A DNA stretch of 64,000 bases from Marinobacter sediminum (GCF_016820575.1 NZ_JAEMQH010000001.1:248001-312000), one strand, 5' to 3'. Positions 42,002 through 51,939 are shown, numbered from the stretch's first letter. The notes: generated from the letters alone by a model not told the origin. A program made the numbers and translations.

Positions 42002-43804
42002 TTATTGAACGAAATCATACCGTACCGACAGGAACACGGTACGGCCAGCGCTGATGAAGTCGGTGTTATCGAAACGCTTGGCCGTGCTGTATTCCCGGTC
42101 CAAAACGTTATCCACTGTTAGTGAGGCCAACCAACCCGGTGCCATTTCCCTGGACGCCCGCAGATCCCAGACGCCAAAACCGGCGATGCGTTCGCGCCCG
42201 ATGCCGAACAGATCCTCATAGCGCTCGCTCTCGGCGCGCACGGTGGTACCCAGCACCCAACGACCCAACTCCTTGTCCAGATCCACCCGCACGGTGTTTT
42301 CCGCCCGGCGGATCAGCTGCTGGTCATCCTCGGCATTCTCATAGTCGCCAACCGTGGCCGCCGCCTTCAGCGTCCAGCCTTGTGCCTGCCAGCCACCACT
42401 GAGTTCGACACCCCGAAGACGGGCCTCTGGCACGCTGCCGGCGGCATCCTGTGACGGCAGGGACAAATCCTCTACATCAGTATGGAATACGGCCATATCC
42501 CAGAACCAGCGCACGTAACGGCCTTCAATACCGACTTCGTAGCTCTTGGCTTTCTCCGGTTCAAGGTCCGGATTGCCAAATCCTGGGAAATAAAGATCAT
42601 TAAAGGAGGGCGCCTTGAACGATGTACCAACGCTGGCCCGTACCCGGTGGTTGCGATCAAGCTCATAACCGAGGCCGGCACCCCAGGTGGTTTCCTTGCC
42701 ATACGCTTCGTTGTCGTCGTTGCGCAGGCTAAAGTGGGCATCCAACGGTCCAAAGTTCAGCAAGGCCTGGCCGAATACTGCCGTGTTGGAGCGACTGGAT
42801 TCGTCGTAGTTGGTGGTGCTGTCGACCCGATCCACCAGATGCTCAGCGCCGAGCACAAGCTCATGAGTGCCAACGGTAAACCAATTTTCCAGGCGGGAAC
42901 TGCGGGTCTGGGTGTTGAACTCACCCGGAAAGCTGCTGAAGTCCTCGAGCTCGTCGCGGGCATCGGAGAACTGGACCACGGAGCGCCAGGTGCTGGTAAT
43001 GGGTACTTCCAGGTTCACGCCCGCGGTCTGGAACAGGTAGTCCTCTTCACCCCCGTCGTATTCGGTGGTACCCCGGGCACCGAGGAAGGTAAAGCCGGCC
43101 CGCACACCGTTGCTGAACTCGTGGCTGGCACTGGCCACGCCGGAGGTGTTGTCGTAACCCTTGTCATCGCCGCCTTCGATCACCGGAGCGCCGTCAGTGC
43201 GGAAATAATTGGTGGCCACATTAATGCGGGAGCCGCCTTCCACCGATGAGAAGCCAGCACCGTACTGTTGGCTGTCGAGATTACCAGCGCCGGCATTCAG
43301 CCAGCCCCGAGTGCCATCCTGGGTTGGCGTGGTAAAAGCCTGCACGACACCACCGACGGCGTCGGCACCGTAAAGGCTGCTGCGGCTGCCACGGACAATT
43401 TCCACCCGATTAATCAGTTGCGGGGGCAGATACTGCCAGGCCGGGCCACCCACTGTGGCCGAGCGGATTCGAATGCCATCAACCAGCAAGATTGAGGCGT
43501 CCGAAGCGTTACCGCGCAGGAATACGCTGGTCTGTTTGCCGTAAGAGCCATTACCCGTCACTGACACACCGGGCTGGGAGGCAATCACCTCGCGAAATTC
43601 CTTTGGCTGCTGACGCCGAATTTCTTCGTTTTCGATCACGGTAACCGACGACAGGCTCTCACCCACCGTTTTCGGGCCAAGCGTGGCCGTGACCACAATG
43701 GGATCCATCAGGTCCGGGTCTTTATTGGTCTCAGCTGCAACAGCGAAAGGCAGGGTAATAAGAGAAAGACCTGCGATCTTGGCAGGAAAAGGACAACTAG
43801 CCAT
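42002..43804 (-). CDS. btuB: TonB-dependent vitamin B12 receptor
   Basis: This 600-residue outer-membrane receptor has a signal peptide (IAGLSLITLPFAVAAE), a TonB-box-like DPIVVTATLG, a plug domain (about 40-150; QPKEFREVIASQPGVSVTGNGSYGKQTSVFLRGNASDASILLVDGIRI ... NRVEIVRGSRSSLYGADAVGGVVQ) and a 22-strand barrel ending in FLSVRYDFVQ. BtuB-type receptors are about this size. The gene is first in the operon and lies behind a cobalamin riboswitch, which supports B12 as substrate. The leader between riboswitch and start is about 150 nt. Confidence 0.93.
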   Translation of the reverse strand: MASCPFPAKIAGLSLITLPFAVAAETNKDPDLMDPIVVTATLGPKTVGESLSSVTVIENEEIRRQQPKEFREVIASQPGVSVTGNGSYGKQTSVFLRGNASDASILLVDGIRIRSATVGGPAWQYLPPQLINRVEIVRGSRSSLYGADAVGGVVQAFTTPTQDGTRGWLNAGAGNLDSQQYGAGFSSVEGGSRINVATNYFRTDGAPVIEGGDDKGYDNTSGVASASHEFSNGVRAGFTFLGARGTTEYDGGEEDYLFQTAGVNLEVPITSTWRSVVQFSDARDELEDFSSFPGEFNTQTRSSRLENWFTVGTHELVLGAEHLVDRVDSTTNYDESSRSNTAVFGQALLNFGPLDAHFSLRNDDNEAYGKETTWGAGLGYELDRNHRVRASVGTSFKAPSFNDLYFPGFGNPDLEPEKAKSYEVGIEGRYVRWFWDMAVFHTDVEDLSLPSQDAAGSVPEARLRGVELSGGWQAQGWTLKAAATVGDYENAEDDQQLIRRAENTVRVDLDKELGRWVLGTTVRAESERYEDLFGIGRERIAGFGVWDLRASREMAPGWLASLTVDNVLDREYSTAKRFDNTDFISAGRTVFLSVRYDFVQ

Positions 43805-43957
43805 GTGTACTTGCTCCGTATTCCGCGCGCACCCGCACGGGAATTATCGTTATTGCTGCGGAACAGGTAGACAGGGGCAGGCGGTGGTCTGGCAAGGAGG
43901 CTCGAAACCGGGAAGTCGCCCACCCACAGTCGCCCACCGCAACTTCGGGTGTTTTTG

Positions 43958-44130
43958 CGGGCCGGTCTCCGGGCTTGCAGGCGGACCCCATGAAGGGTTC
44001 CCGGGCAATCACCTTCCCATGCCGAAGCACAGTGGCGCGTCAGATTGCCGTTATCCTGCTTACCGTTGCGGGGGCAGCATCGGACTGGCCGGCTAAAAGC
44101 CGGATACACCGATTTCCCGTTTCACCCGTC
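43958..44130 (-). ncRNA. Cobalamin riboswitch upstream of btuB
   Basis: The minus strand shows the ordered elements of the cobalamin aptamer: GGGAAATCGGTG at the 5' side (about 44107-44118), GCTGCCCCCGCAAC (44064-44077), CCACTGT, GGGAAGGTG, and the B12 box AAGCCCGGAGACCGGCC (43960-43976). It would repress btuB and the operon when adenosylcobalamin is plentiful. The whole gap from 43805 to 44483 contains no gene; the rest holds the btuB leader, an unassigned stretch and a CRP-like site. Confidence 0.93.
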
Positions 44131-44337
44131 GCGCTATGCGACGGACACCTGCAAAAAGTGGCGCAAGGCTAGCAACAGAGCGTTAAAGGGTCAACGAAAT
44201 ACCGCTAACACCGATGCCGATCGGGCCAAAAACAAGCTCCCGCCCAGACTGCTTTTGCGCTGCCATATCGCTGGCTACGCCCACGGTGCCTATCCTGCGC
44301 CACAAAACCTGTAAATCATCAACTTCTAATTGGCCCA

Positions 44338-44355
44338 AGGTGATCTAAATCACAC
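44338..44355. promoter_or_regulatory. CRP/Vfr-like site upstream of the lipoprotein pair
   Basis: AAGGTGATCTAAATCACACTT is very close to the CRP consensus (TGTGA-N6-TCACA), with the inverted half-sites GGTGA and TCACA and a 6-bp spacer. It lies about 130 nt before the M19-like gene. Confidence 0.6.
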
Positions 44356-44483
44356 TTTGTTCTTCATGCTAAAAACAGTGTCGATTTTTTGCACAGCCCT
44401 GCTCAGTCGATGCACCTGTTGAGCGCCAAAACAAGAACGAGCCGACGTGATGTCTGCGTCCGAGAACATTTCGAGAGTGCCCG

Positions 44484-46952
44484 ATGAAACACAGTAACCG
44501 AGTCCTGATGCCAAAATCTGTAACCACCCTACTGATTGCGGCCAGCCTCCTTGTCCTCCCTGCCTGCAAGGGCGGGGGAAATGACGAAACCGCCAGCCAA
44601 ACTCAGTCGAGCAGCCCGGCCGACCCGGCACCGGCCAACAAACCGGATACCCCTGGCGACGTCGACAGATTCAGTTTCGCCAATGGGTGCTACGCATTCG
44701 AAGCCTCCGGGCACTTTGTGACCGCCGAGCCGCAAAGCGACGCTTACCGCCTCACCAAAGACGCCAGCCAAGCGACGCCGTTTTTCCTGCGTCCGACCGC
44801 GCTGGGGTCCTATCTGCTGTTATCCGGCTTCCAGCGCAACGCCGGCGAAACCGGCGATTTCGACCTTCTCGGCATCAGCGATCCTGCCGGAGAATTTCTG
44901 GACACCGGCGGCTCTTTCGTCGGCGAACTCAGCTACCTGGTTGCGGGCCTGGGCGACACCACCAATCTGGTGCTGGACCCGATTGCACCGCTGGGAGGGC
45001 TCCTAAGGGAGCTGGGCGAAAACCTGGAGGAGGCCGGCTACCGAACCGGCGACATCACGGTGGCGCCAGCACTTGCCATGATCCATGCCCCCAGCGACCT
45101 CGCGGTGTGGCGACTGAACCCTTCCGGGGACGACCGCTTTTCCCTGGCCTCAGAGGTGACCGGATTATTGCTCGGAGTTGACGACGGCAACCTGACACTG
45201 ACCTCGCCTTCCCTGGCCGGCCCCAGCAATGAATTCCGTCTGATTCCAGCCCAGGGCTGCGATAGCTACCCGGAAGCCGAACTCAACGCCGAGCTGCTGA
45301 GCGATGCCGGCCCTGCCACCTACCTGAAGGAGGTAAAGCGATTCCGAAAAGTGCCAGGCATTGACCACGACGACGTGTTCGGCTTCGTCGACACGCACTC
45401 ACACATCTCAGCCTATGAATTCATCGGCGGCAGGGTCAACTACGGTGCGCCGTTCCATCGGTTCGGGGTCACCCATGCCCTGGAGGACTGCGAGGCGGTA
45501 CACGGTCCCTGGGGTGCAACCGGTTTCGTTGAGCTGGCCACCTCTGGCATCGGCCTCCATGACACCCAGGGCTGGCCGAGCTTCAATGACTGGCCCCGTC
45601 ACAACTCACTGCAACACCATCAAAGTTATTACCGTTGGCTGGAGCGGGCACACCTGTCCGGTATGAAGATTCTGGTGAACCACCTGGTTCACAACGAAGT
45701 GCTCTGCCGGATCAATCCCCAGAAGAAGAACGACTGTGATCCGATGGAGGCCATCCTGCTGCAGATCCAGCGCATGTACGAAATGCAGGATTACATCGAC
45801 GCCCAGCACGGAGGCCCGGGACTCGGCTGGTTCCGCATAGTCACCAGCGCCAGTCAGGCCCGGGAGGCCATTGCAGACGGGCATTTGGCAGTGGTGCTGG
45901 GTATTGAAATGTCCAAGATATTCCGCTGCGGCGAGTTCCTTGGTGTCGCTGAATGCACGCGTGAAGATATTGTTGAGCGCCTCGATCAGCTCTATCGGTT
46001 GGGGGTTCGCAACATTTTCCCGGTGCACAAGTTCGACAATGCGTTCGGTGGCCACCTGCCAGATCTTTCCAGCGGTGTCGGTATCGGAGCCATTCTCTAT
46101 GGCGGCAACCTACTTGAGACCGGCCACCCCATCGAGTTCGAATCCTGCCCGGAGGAAGTGGAATACACCGGTAATGAACCGGACCAGAACCCATCGCTTC
46201 AGCCTTTCGGCCTGATCGACCAACTGCTGTTCCAGATTGACTACGTGGGCGACCGTTTCCCCGAGACTCCGGAGGAGATGGCGGCTCTGGATCCACGGCG
46301 CGGAACCGACCAGCACTGCAACCAGCGGGGTCTGAGTGATCTTGGCGACTTCCTGATTCAGGAACTGATCAAACGCAAGATGATGATCGAGACCGATCAC
46401 ATCAGCCGAAAGGCCGCCGCCCGCATCCTGGCCCTGACCAAACCCCTGAACTACCCGGTCATAAACAGCCACGGCGGCTGGGGTGGCACCGAGGCCTTGC
46501 GTGACCGCATCGCCGCCCAGGGCGGCATCAGCGCGTCCTTTGGCAGCACTCGGGGAAACTGGGTCGACAAGCTGACCCGGGATGGTAACCGACCCCGGCC
46601 TGCCGAATTCAAGGTCGGGCCCTTTGGCGGCGCCGGCTTTGCCTCTGACGTCAATGGCATTGCCCAGCTTGCCTCCAACTCAGGCAGTCCATCCGACGAC
46701 ACGTCGCTCTACCCATTCACCTCGGTTGACGGTCGCGTGCGATTCCACAAACAACGCACCGGTGACCGAGAGTTTGGCCTGTACGACGGCCGGGGCGTGG
46801 CCCACTACGGCCTCTATCCCGACCAGATTGAGGACATGATCCGCCACAGCGATCGTTCGCCGGCGCAGATCGACGACGCCGTTAACCAGCTGTTCACGTC
46901 TGCAGAAGCCTACCTGCGGATGTGGGAGCGCATTGAGAACGCGCCTCAGTGA
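44484..46952 (+). CDS. Large lipoprotein with membrane-dipeptidase (M19)-like metallohydrolase domain
   Basis: This 822-residue protein has a lipoprotein signal (LLIAASLLVLPAC) and a Ser/Pro/Ala linker, then a beta-rich domain of about 230 residues. The hydrolase part begins at about 295 with FVDTHSHI (303-307, metal-binding H-x-H) and continues with HLAVVLGIEMSKIF (bridging Glu), MIETDHISRKAA and PVINSHGGWGG, the order of metal ligands seen in M19 dipeptidases and related amidohydrolases. Substrate is unknown; the domain is much larger than renal dipeptidase. The next gene, 23 nt away, encodes another lipoprotein with a beta-helix and cytochrome domains, so the two probably act together at the envelope. 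Confidence 0.8.
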   Translation: MKHSNRVLMPKSVTTLLIAASLLVLPACKGGGNDETASQTQSSSPADPAPANKPDTPGDVDRFSFANGCYAFEASGHFVTAEPQSDAYRLTKDASQATPFFLRPTALGSYLLLSGFQRNAGETGDFDLLGISDPAGEFLDTGGSFVGELSYLVAGLGDTTNLVLDPIAPLGGLLRELGENLEEAGYRTGDITVAPALAMIHAPSDLAVWRLNPSGDDRFSLASEVTGLLLGVDDGNLTLTSPSLAGPSNEFRLIPAQGCDSYPEAELNAELLSDAGPATYLKEVKRFRKVPGIDHDDVFGFVDTHSHISAYEFIGGRVNYGAPFHRFGVTHALEDCEAVHGPWGATGFVELATSGIGLHDTQGWPSFNDWPRHNSLQHHQSYYRWLERAHLSGMKILVNHLVHNEVLCRINPQKKNDCDPMEAILLQIQRMYEMQDYIDAQHGGPGLGWFRIVTSASQAREAIADGHLAVVLGIEMSKIFRCGEFLGVAECTREDIVERLDQLYRLGVRNIFPVHKFDNAFGGHLPDLSSGVGIGAILYGGNLLETGHPIEFESCPEEVEYTGNEPDQNPSLQPFGLIDQLLFQIDYVGDRFPETPEEMAALDPRRGTDQHCNQRGLSDLGDFLIQELIKRKMMIETDHISRKAAARILALTKPLNYPVINSHGGWGGTEALRDRIAAQGGISASFGSTRGNWVDKLTRDGNRPRPAEFKVGPFGGAGFASDVNGIAQLASNSGSPSDDTSLYPFTSVDGRVRFHKQRTGDREFGLYDGRGVAHYGLYPDQIEDMIRHSDRSPAQIDDAVNQLFTSAEAYLRMWERIENAPQ

Positions 46953-46975
46953 ATCAATTAACCGGAGACTGACTA

Positions 46976-49945
46976 ATGACAACAAGAAACCTTTTTCGGC
47001 GCCAGGGGTCCCAAGCACCTGCTTTGCTGACCACAGTGGCCGCCAGCTTGCTGCTGGCTGGTTGCTTCGGGGGTGGCGATTCGTCGTCCTCACGACCCAC
47101 AACGCCGAATACTCCCTTCAGTGAGGGCCGGACATTTTTTGTCGAGGCGGGTCCGGATGCCACCCGCCAGATGGTCGGCGCCATGATTCAGCTTCGCCCC
47201 GGCGACACCCTTGAATTCGACTGCGGATTTATCGAGCTCGAACACGGCCTGCTGATCCAGGCCACCGAAGACGTGATCGTTAAAGGCTGCGGCAGGGACG
47301 AAACTGTGCTGTCGTTCCGCGAAAGCGATAACGTCACCGGCCTTGAAGCGCTGAACGTTCGCGGTATCACTGTGCGTGATCTGACCATCGCCGACTCCCC
47401 CGGCGATGCATTCAAGCTCAAAGGGGTTAAATGGGGCACCTTGCTCAATGTGCGGGCCTATTGGTCAGGCGGTGGTGAGCCGGTCAGCGCCAGTAACTAC
47501 ACCGAGCGGCTTCAGGTCGCCTGCACCCAGCCGCCCATGAACCCGGGCGACCCAACCCCGGATTACGTGCCCAGTTCCGCCAGTGGTCGTTACGGCATCT
47601 ATCCCGTGGAATCGGAAAACATCCTGGTCGACAACGCCGAGTCGGTGGGCGCCTCGGACGCCGGCATCTATGTCGGCCAGACCAACACCGCGATCATCCG
47701 CAACAGCCGCGCGGTCTACAACGTCATGGGCTTTGAAATCGAGAACGTGCAGGGTGGCGAGTACGACAATAACCTGGCGGAATGCAACACCGGCGGTTTC
47801 CTGATCTACGACCTGGAGAACATCACCCAGTACGGCGATACTTCGGTGATGCTCAACAACATTGCCCGCAACAACAACACCTACAACTTCGCCCACAGTG
47901 GCTTGGTATCCGCAGTACCACGGGGCACCGGCTTCCTGACCCTCGGTTATGACAACATCGAGATCGTCAATAACACCTTCGAGGACCACAGCACCGCTGC
48001 CATCATCTACGCCAGCTACGAGCTGATCGACGGCAAAGGCAAGACGACCGATAAAAAGCTCGATCCCTACACGGAAGGCCTGCATATTCATGGCAACGTC
48101 ATGCGCAATTCCGGCTACGATCTGCCGCCGCCAAATTATGAGAGGGTATTGCTGGAGGGCCAGGTTGAAAGCGTGCTGCCGACCCTGATCGGGCTCAAAA
48201 ACATCACCAACCCGGGTAAGGGCGCTCACATCGTCTGGGACGGCCTGCTGGACGAGCTGGATGCCGACTGCCCCTACCCAGTGGATGCCAATGGCCAACC
48301 GGTGCCCCAGGACAGCAGCGGCAAACCCGTCCACACCAATGAGCACCCGAACCCGGCCTGTCATTACAACGCCTACAAGTTTGATAGCCAGGCCAATCGG
48401 AAACAGCCGCAATGGGGCTCCTGCTTCCACCACAACGACTTTGAGGGAGAAGGCCAGACCTATCTGAACTTCCACGGCACCCAGGGCCTTGAACTGGCTT
48501 TGGCTGCGGCCGAACAAGACACCAGCATCCTCAGCCTCGAAGGCCTGCAATCGGTGCTCGCCGGCGTCGACGGTGCCATTGGCGACACCGATCCGTCGGT
48601 ACACGATTGTCAGGCCCGCTTTGGCAAGCTGCTGCCACCGCTGCCACGAGTGACTATCCCACCCTTCGAGCGCAGCGGAGCTGTGGACCCAGCGCCAAGC
48701 GAGGCGAAAATTGACCGACTGTGCAACAAACCTGTTCGCTCCGGCCAGGTGAACTGGGACGCAATGGCCGTCAACTGCCCAAGGCTGGACCAGTACAATC
48801 TGTTCGCCGATCCCCAGGATCCACGCAGCAACCCGAATGACAACGGGCTGCCCTATGTCCTCAACAGCAAACTGTTCTCCGACTACGCCACCAAGTACCG
48901 GGTCGCCTTCATGCCACCCGGCACACGGGCGGTGTACCGGGACGGCCAGGAAGGCAACAACCTGAACGGCACCATTCACTTCCCGAATGGCACGGTACTG
49001 GCCAAGACCTTTGCCTTCACCGATGAAAGCGAGGGCACAGAGGAGCTGGTCGAGACCCGGTTGTTAATCAAGCGTACCAGCTCGACAGGCGGCGCGTTCT
49101 GGGACGGACTGACCTACATCTGGGAAACCGACAGCAATGGCCAGGCCGTCACACGACTGGCTCCCGAGGGCGGCATCCGGGCTGTCAGCTGGCATTATCA
49201 GGACGATGTCAGTGGCGAGCTGCTGACCGGCTCAACCGACGCCTACGCAATCCCCAATGCCAACCAGTGCATCACCTGCCACAGCAACGACGACCAGGAG
49301 TCCGGATCGGCGCCGATCGGCCCCAAGCCTCGTAACATGAACCGTGCCTATGTCCCCGAGTCTTCATTCATGGGCACCCGTGGTCAGGGCGGATTCCCCC
49401 AGGTCAACCAGCTCCAATACTGGGTCGAGCAGGGCGTGCTGACTAACGTTCCTGACCTGCAGTTGAATGGCCAGGGTGTCGCGACCAACATCGAACGGCT
49501 GCCGCATTGGAACAAGCCTGGTGACAGCGGAGCAACAGCAGGTTCCGACGAAGATGTCGAGGCTCGCCTGCGAGCTTACCTCGAGGTGAATTGCCAACAC
49601 TGCCACAACGATCGCGGCGCAGCCTCCAACACCGGCTATTACCTGGATCATTTCCGCGAGGTTGATGCCGGTTACGGGATCTGCAAGAAACCAACTGCCA
49701 CGGGCGGCGGCTCCTGTGGTCGTCAGCACATCGTCGTGCCGGGCGACGCCGGTAGCTCAATCGTCGAATGCAGATTGGCCAGCGACAACGACCCGCAACG
49801 ACGCATGCCGCCTATTGCCCGCAGCGTTGCTCATGAGGAGGGCGTAGAGCTTCTCCGCCAATGGATCAACAACGTCGTCGACAGCGACTACAGCAACGGC
49901 GATGCCTGCAGCAACGGCAGCATCTTCCAATCCTTGCCGAACTGA
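46976..49945 (+). CDS. Lipoprotein fusing a parallel beta-helix domain with an SO2930-type diheme cytochrome c
   Basis: This 989-residue protein has a lipoprotein signal (TVAASLLLAGC). The first part (about 45-440) is a right-handed parallel beta-helix (NVRGITVRDLTIADSPGDAFKLKG, NILVDNAESVGASDAGIYVGQTNTAIIRNSRA) of the TIGR03805 type. The second (about 580-989) is the SO2930/HNE_0200-like cytochrome family (TIGR03806), with two haem motifs, CITCH (765-769) and CQHCH (873-877), and a terminal RMPPIARSVAHEEGVELLRQWI. In many genomes these are separate neighbouring genes; here they form one chain. GGAG lies 8 nt before the ATG. Function is unknown; electron transfer coupled to carbohydrate or polymer binding is a guess. 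Confidence 0.85.
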   Translation: MTTRNLFRRQGSQAPALLTTVAASLLLAGCFGGGDSSSSRPTTPNTPFSEGRTFFVEAGPDATRQMVGAMIQLRPGDTLEFDCGFIELEHGLLIQATEDVIVKGCGRDETVLSFRESDNVTGLEALNVRGITVRDLTIADSPGDAFKLKGVKWGTLLNVRAYWSGGGEPVSASNYTERLQVACTQPPMNPGDPTPDYVPSSASGRYGIYPVESENILVDNAESVGASDAGIYVGQTNTAIIRNSRAVYNVMGFEIENVQGGEYDNNLAECNTGGFLIYDLENITQYGDTSVMLNNIARNNNTYNFAHSGLVSAVPRGTGFLTLGYDNIEIVNNTFEDHSTAAIIYASYELIDGKGKTTDKKLDPYTEGLHIHGNVMRNSGYDLPPPNYERVLLEGQVESVLPTLIGLKNITNPGKGAHIVWDGLLDELDADCPYPVDANGQPVPQDSSGKPVHTNEHPNPACHYNAYKFDSQANRKQPQWGSCFHHNDFEGEGQTYLNFHGTQGLELALAAAEQDTSILSLEGLQSVLAGVDGAIGDTDPSVHDCQARFGKLLPPLPRVTIPPFERSGAVDPAPSEAKIDRLCNKPVRSGQVNWDAMAVNCPRLDQYNLFADPQDPRSNPNDNGLPYVLNSKLFSDYATKYRVAFMPPGTRAVYRDGQEGNNLNGTIHFPNGTVLAKTFAFTDESEGTEELVETRLLIKRTSSTGGAFWDGLTYIWETDSNGQAVTRLAPEGGIRAVSWHYQDDVSGELLTGSTDAYAIPNANQCITCHSNDDQESGSAPIGPKPRNMNRAYVPESSFMGTRGQGGFPQVNQLQYWVEQGVLTNVPDLQLNGQGVATNIERLPHWNKPGDSGATAGSDEDVEARLRAYLEVNCQHCHNDRGAASNTGYYLDHFREVDAGYGICKKPTATGGGSCGRQHIVVPGDAGSSIVECRLASDNDPQRRMPPIARSVAHEEGVELLRQWINNVVDSDYSNGDACSNGSIFQSLPN

Positions 49946-49959
49946 CCGTCTAATCCCTC

Positions 49960-49990
49960 CGGAGGCCGCGTCCGCGGCCTCCGTCTTTTT
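49960..49990 (+). terminator. Rho-independent terminator after the beta-helix cytochrome gene
   Basis: A GC-rich stem (CGGAGGCCGCG / CGCGGCCTCCG) with a tiny loop is followed by TCTTTTT, 14 nt after the stop codon. Confidence 0.85.
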
Positions 49991-50061
49991 GCTCCCGCCT
50001 GTGCCCCTGCTATATTGAGGCCTGCATCTTTCTATCGGCGATTTAACCAGGGATTACTTGC

Positions 50062-51939
50062 ATGCAGGCAGAGCTCATCGACATCCGAAACCATATGGCC
50101 AATTATCCGCCGTTTGATGAGATGCCCGAGGAACTGCTCGACCGGGTGGTCGGCACCATCGAGGTAGAGTATTTTCGCGCCGGCACCAGGATCCTGGAAT
50201 TTGGCAAGGCCAACCACTGGTTGTACTACATCCGCAGCGGTGCGGTGGAAATCTACCGGCGCTCCGGTGAGCTGTACAACCGCATCGGCGAGGGTGAGAT
50301 GTTCGGCCAATTCGGCCTTTTGATGCATCAGAAGGTGCGTTTCCCCGCCAAGGCCCTGGAAGACACCCTGATCTACCGATTTCCTGAGGAAATCTTCCGA
50401 CTTCTGTTCGAAAACGACGACAACTTCGCCGATTTTGTCGAAGTTGAGGACAACTCCCGGCTTCGATCGGCGCTTTCTCGCCGAGAGAAGTCGAATGAAC
50501 TGATGACGTCCCGTGTCACTCGTCTGATTACCCGGGAGCCAGTCTCGGCACCTTGCACGGTGCGCCTGCAGGAAGCGGCCCGGATCATGACCGACCAGGG
50601 CGTCTCGGCGTTGCTGCTTATGGAGGAGAACAAAGGGCATAACGATCTGAAAGGTATCATCACCGACCGGGATCTGCGCACCCGGGCACTGTCCGAAGCC
50701 CTGCCCTCAGAAACTCCCATCAGCGACATCATGTCCGAAGATCTGATTACCATCCGCGACAACGCGTTTATCTTCGAAGCTATGCTGACCATGCTGCACA
50801 ACAACGTGCACCACCTGCCGGTGATGGACAAACACGAGGTTCGCGGCGTGATTGCGCTGTCAGACATCGTCAAGTACGAGAGCCAGAGCAGTCTCTACCT
50901 GGTCAGCAACATCTACCACCAGCAGGATGTTCGGGGCCTGCAGAAAATCAGCCGGGACGTGCGCGACAGCTTTGTCCGAATGGTGAACGAGGACGCCAAC
51001 TCCCACATGATCGGCAGCGCCATGGCCGGCATAGGGCGCAGCTTTACCCAACGGCTACTGGAGCTGGGCGAGGAGAAACTGGGGCCACCTCCGGTTCCCT
51101 ACTGCTTCATGGCACTGGGTTCCATGGCCCGGGACGAACAGCTGGTGGTCACTGACCAGGATAACGCGATGATCCTGGACGACAGCTTCAACCCCAAGGA
51201 GCACGATGAGTACTTCCTGGCGCTGGCAAAATTCGTCAGCGACGGTCTGGCCGAATGCGGCTACACATACTGCACCGGCGACATCATGGCCACCAACCAG
51301 AAATGGCGCCAGCCCTTGAATGTCTGGAAGGGCTACTTCACCGACTGGATTGAGAACCCCAAGGCCGAGGCGCTGCTGAACAGCAACATCTTCTTCGACC
51401 TGGACGGGATCTACGGTAAAACCGATTTCGCCGAAGACCTGAAGACCCTGGTGGCGGAAAAAGCCAGCAACAGTCAGCGTTTCCTCACCATGATGGCCCG
51501 CAATAGCCTGAACCGGACGCCGCCGATCGGCTTCTTCCGCAGCTTTGTGCTGGAAGAGGACGGCCAGCAGCGCAAGAGTTTTAACCTGAAACGCCGGGGC
51601 ACCGCGCCGCTGTCTGATCTTATCCGGGTGCACGCCCTGGCCTGTGGCTCCCGTGCCCAGAACTCGTTCGAACGCCTGAGAGCCATCGGCAACACCAAGC
51701 TGCTGCTTGATGATGATCTGGGTAACCTGCGGGATGCTCTGGAGTTCATTGCCATTGTCCGGATCCGACACCAGGCCATAGCCATTGAGGAGGGCCGGGA
51801 TCCCGACAATAACGTGCGTCCGGAAGATCTGTCGCCGTTTGAGCGCAGCCATCTGAAAGACGCCTTCCAGGTCGTCAGCAATGCCCAGAAATTCCTGCGC
51901 TTCCGCTACAACGCCGGGGTGGGACGCAATGTCCAGTAA
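50062..51939 (+). CDS. cNMP-binding, CBS-pair and DUF294 nucleotidyltransferase-like protein
   Basis: This 625-residue cytoplasmic protein has an N-terminal cyclic-nucleotide-binding domain (about 15-125; RAGTRILEFGKANHWLYYIRSGAVEIYRR), two CBS domains (about 150-275; VSAPCTVRLQEAARIMTDQGVSALLLM and MSEDLITIRDNAFIFEAMLTMLHNNVHHLPVMD) and a C-terminal DUF294/GlnE-like region with LGSMARDEQLVVTDQDNAMIL, the nucleotidyltransferase G-S-x4-R-x-E-Q and D-x-D pattern. Its role is not established, but the arrangement suggests a nucleotide-controlled transferase. It overlaps the DnaQ-like gene by 11 nt, a pairing common in Pseudomonas-type genomes. Confidence 0.88.
   Translation: MQAELIDIRNHMANYPPFDEMPEELLDRVVGTIEVEYFRAGTRILEFGKANHWLYYIRSGAVEIYRRSGELYNRIGEGEMFGQFGLLMHQKVRFPAKALEDTLIYRFPEEIFRLLFENDDNFADFVEVEDNSRLRSALSRREKSNELMTSRVTRLITREPVSAPCTVRLQEAARIMTDQGVSALLLMEENKGHNDLKGIITDRDLRTRALSEALPSETPISDIMSEDLITIRDNAFIFEAMLTMLHNNVHHLPVMDKHEVRGVIALSDIVKYESQSSLYLVSNIYHQQDVRGLQKISRDVRDSFVRMVNEDANSHMIGSAMAGIGRSFTQRLLELGEEKLGPPPVPYCFMALGSMARDEQLVVTDQDNAMILDDSFNPKEHDEYFLALAKFVSDGLAECGYTYCTGDIMATNQKWRQPLNVWKGYFTDWIENPKAEALLNSNIFFDLDGIYGKTDFAEDLKTLVAEKASNSQRFLTMMARNSLNRTPPIGFFRSFVLEEDGQQRKSFNLKRRGTAPLSDLIRVHALACGSRAQNSFERLRAIGNTKLLLDDDLGNLRDALEFIAIVRIRHQAIAIEEGRDPDNNVRPEDLSPFERSHLKDAFQVVSNAQKFLRFRYNAGVGRNVQ

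Noticed and set aside
47465..48979. 504-codon minus-strand frame opposite the beta-helix cytochrome gene
   Set aside because: Antisense shadow; the plus strand encodes a lipoprotein signal, beta-helix motifs and two CxxCH sites.
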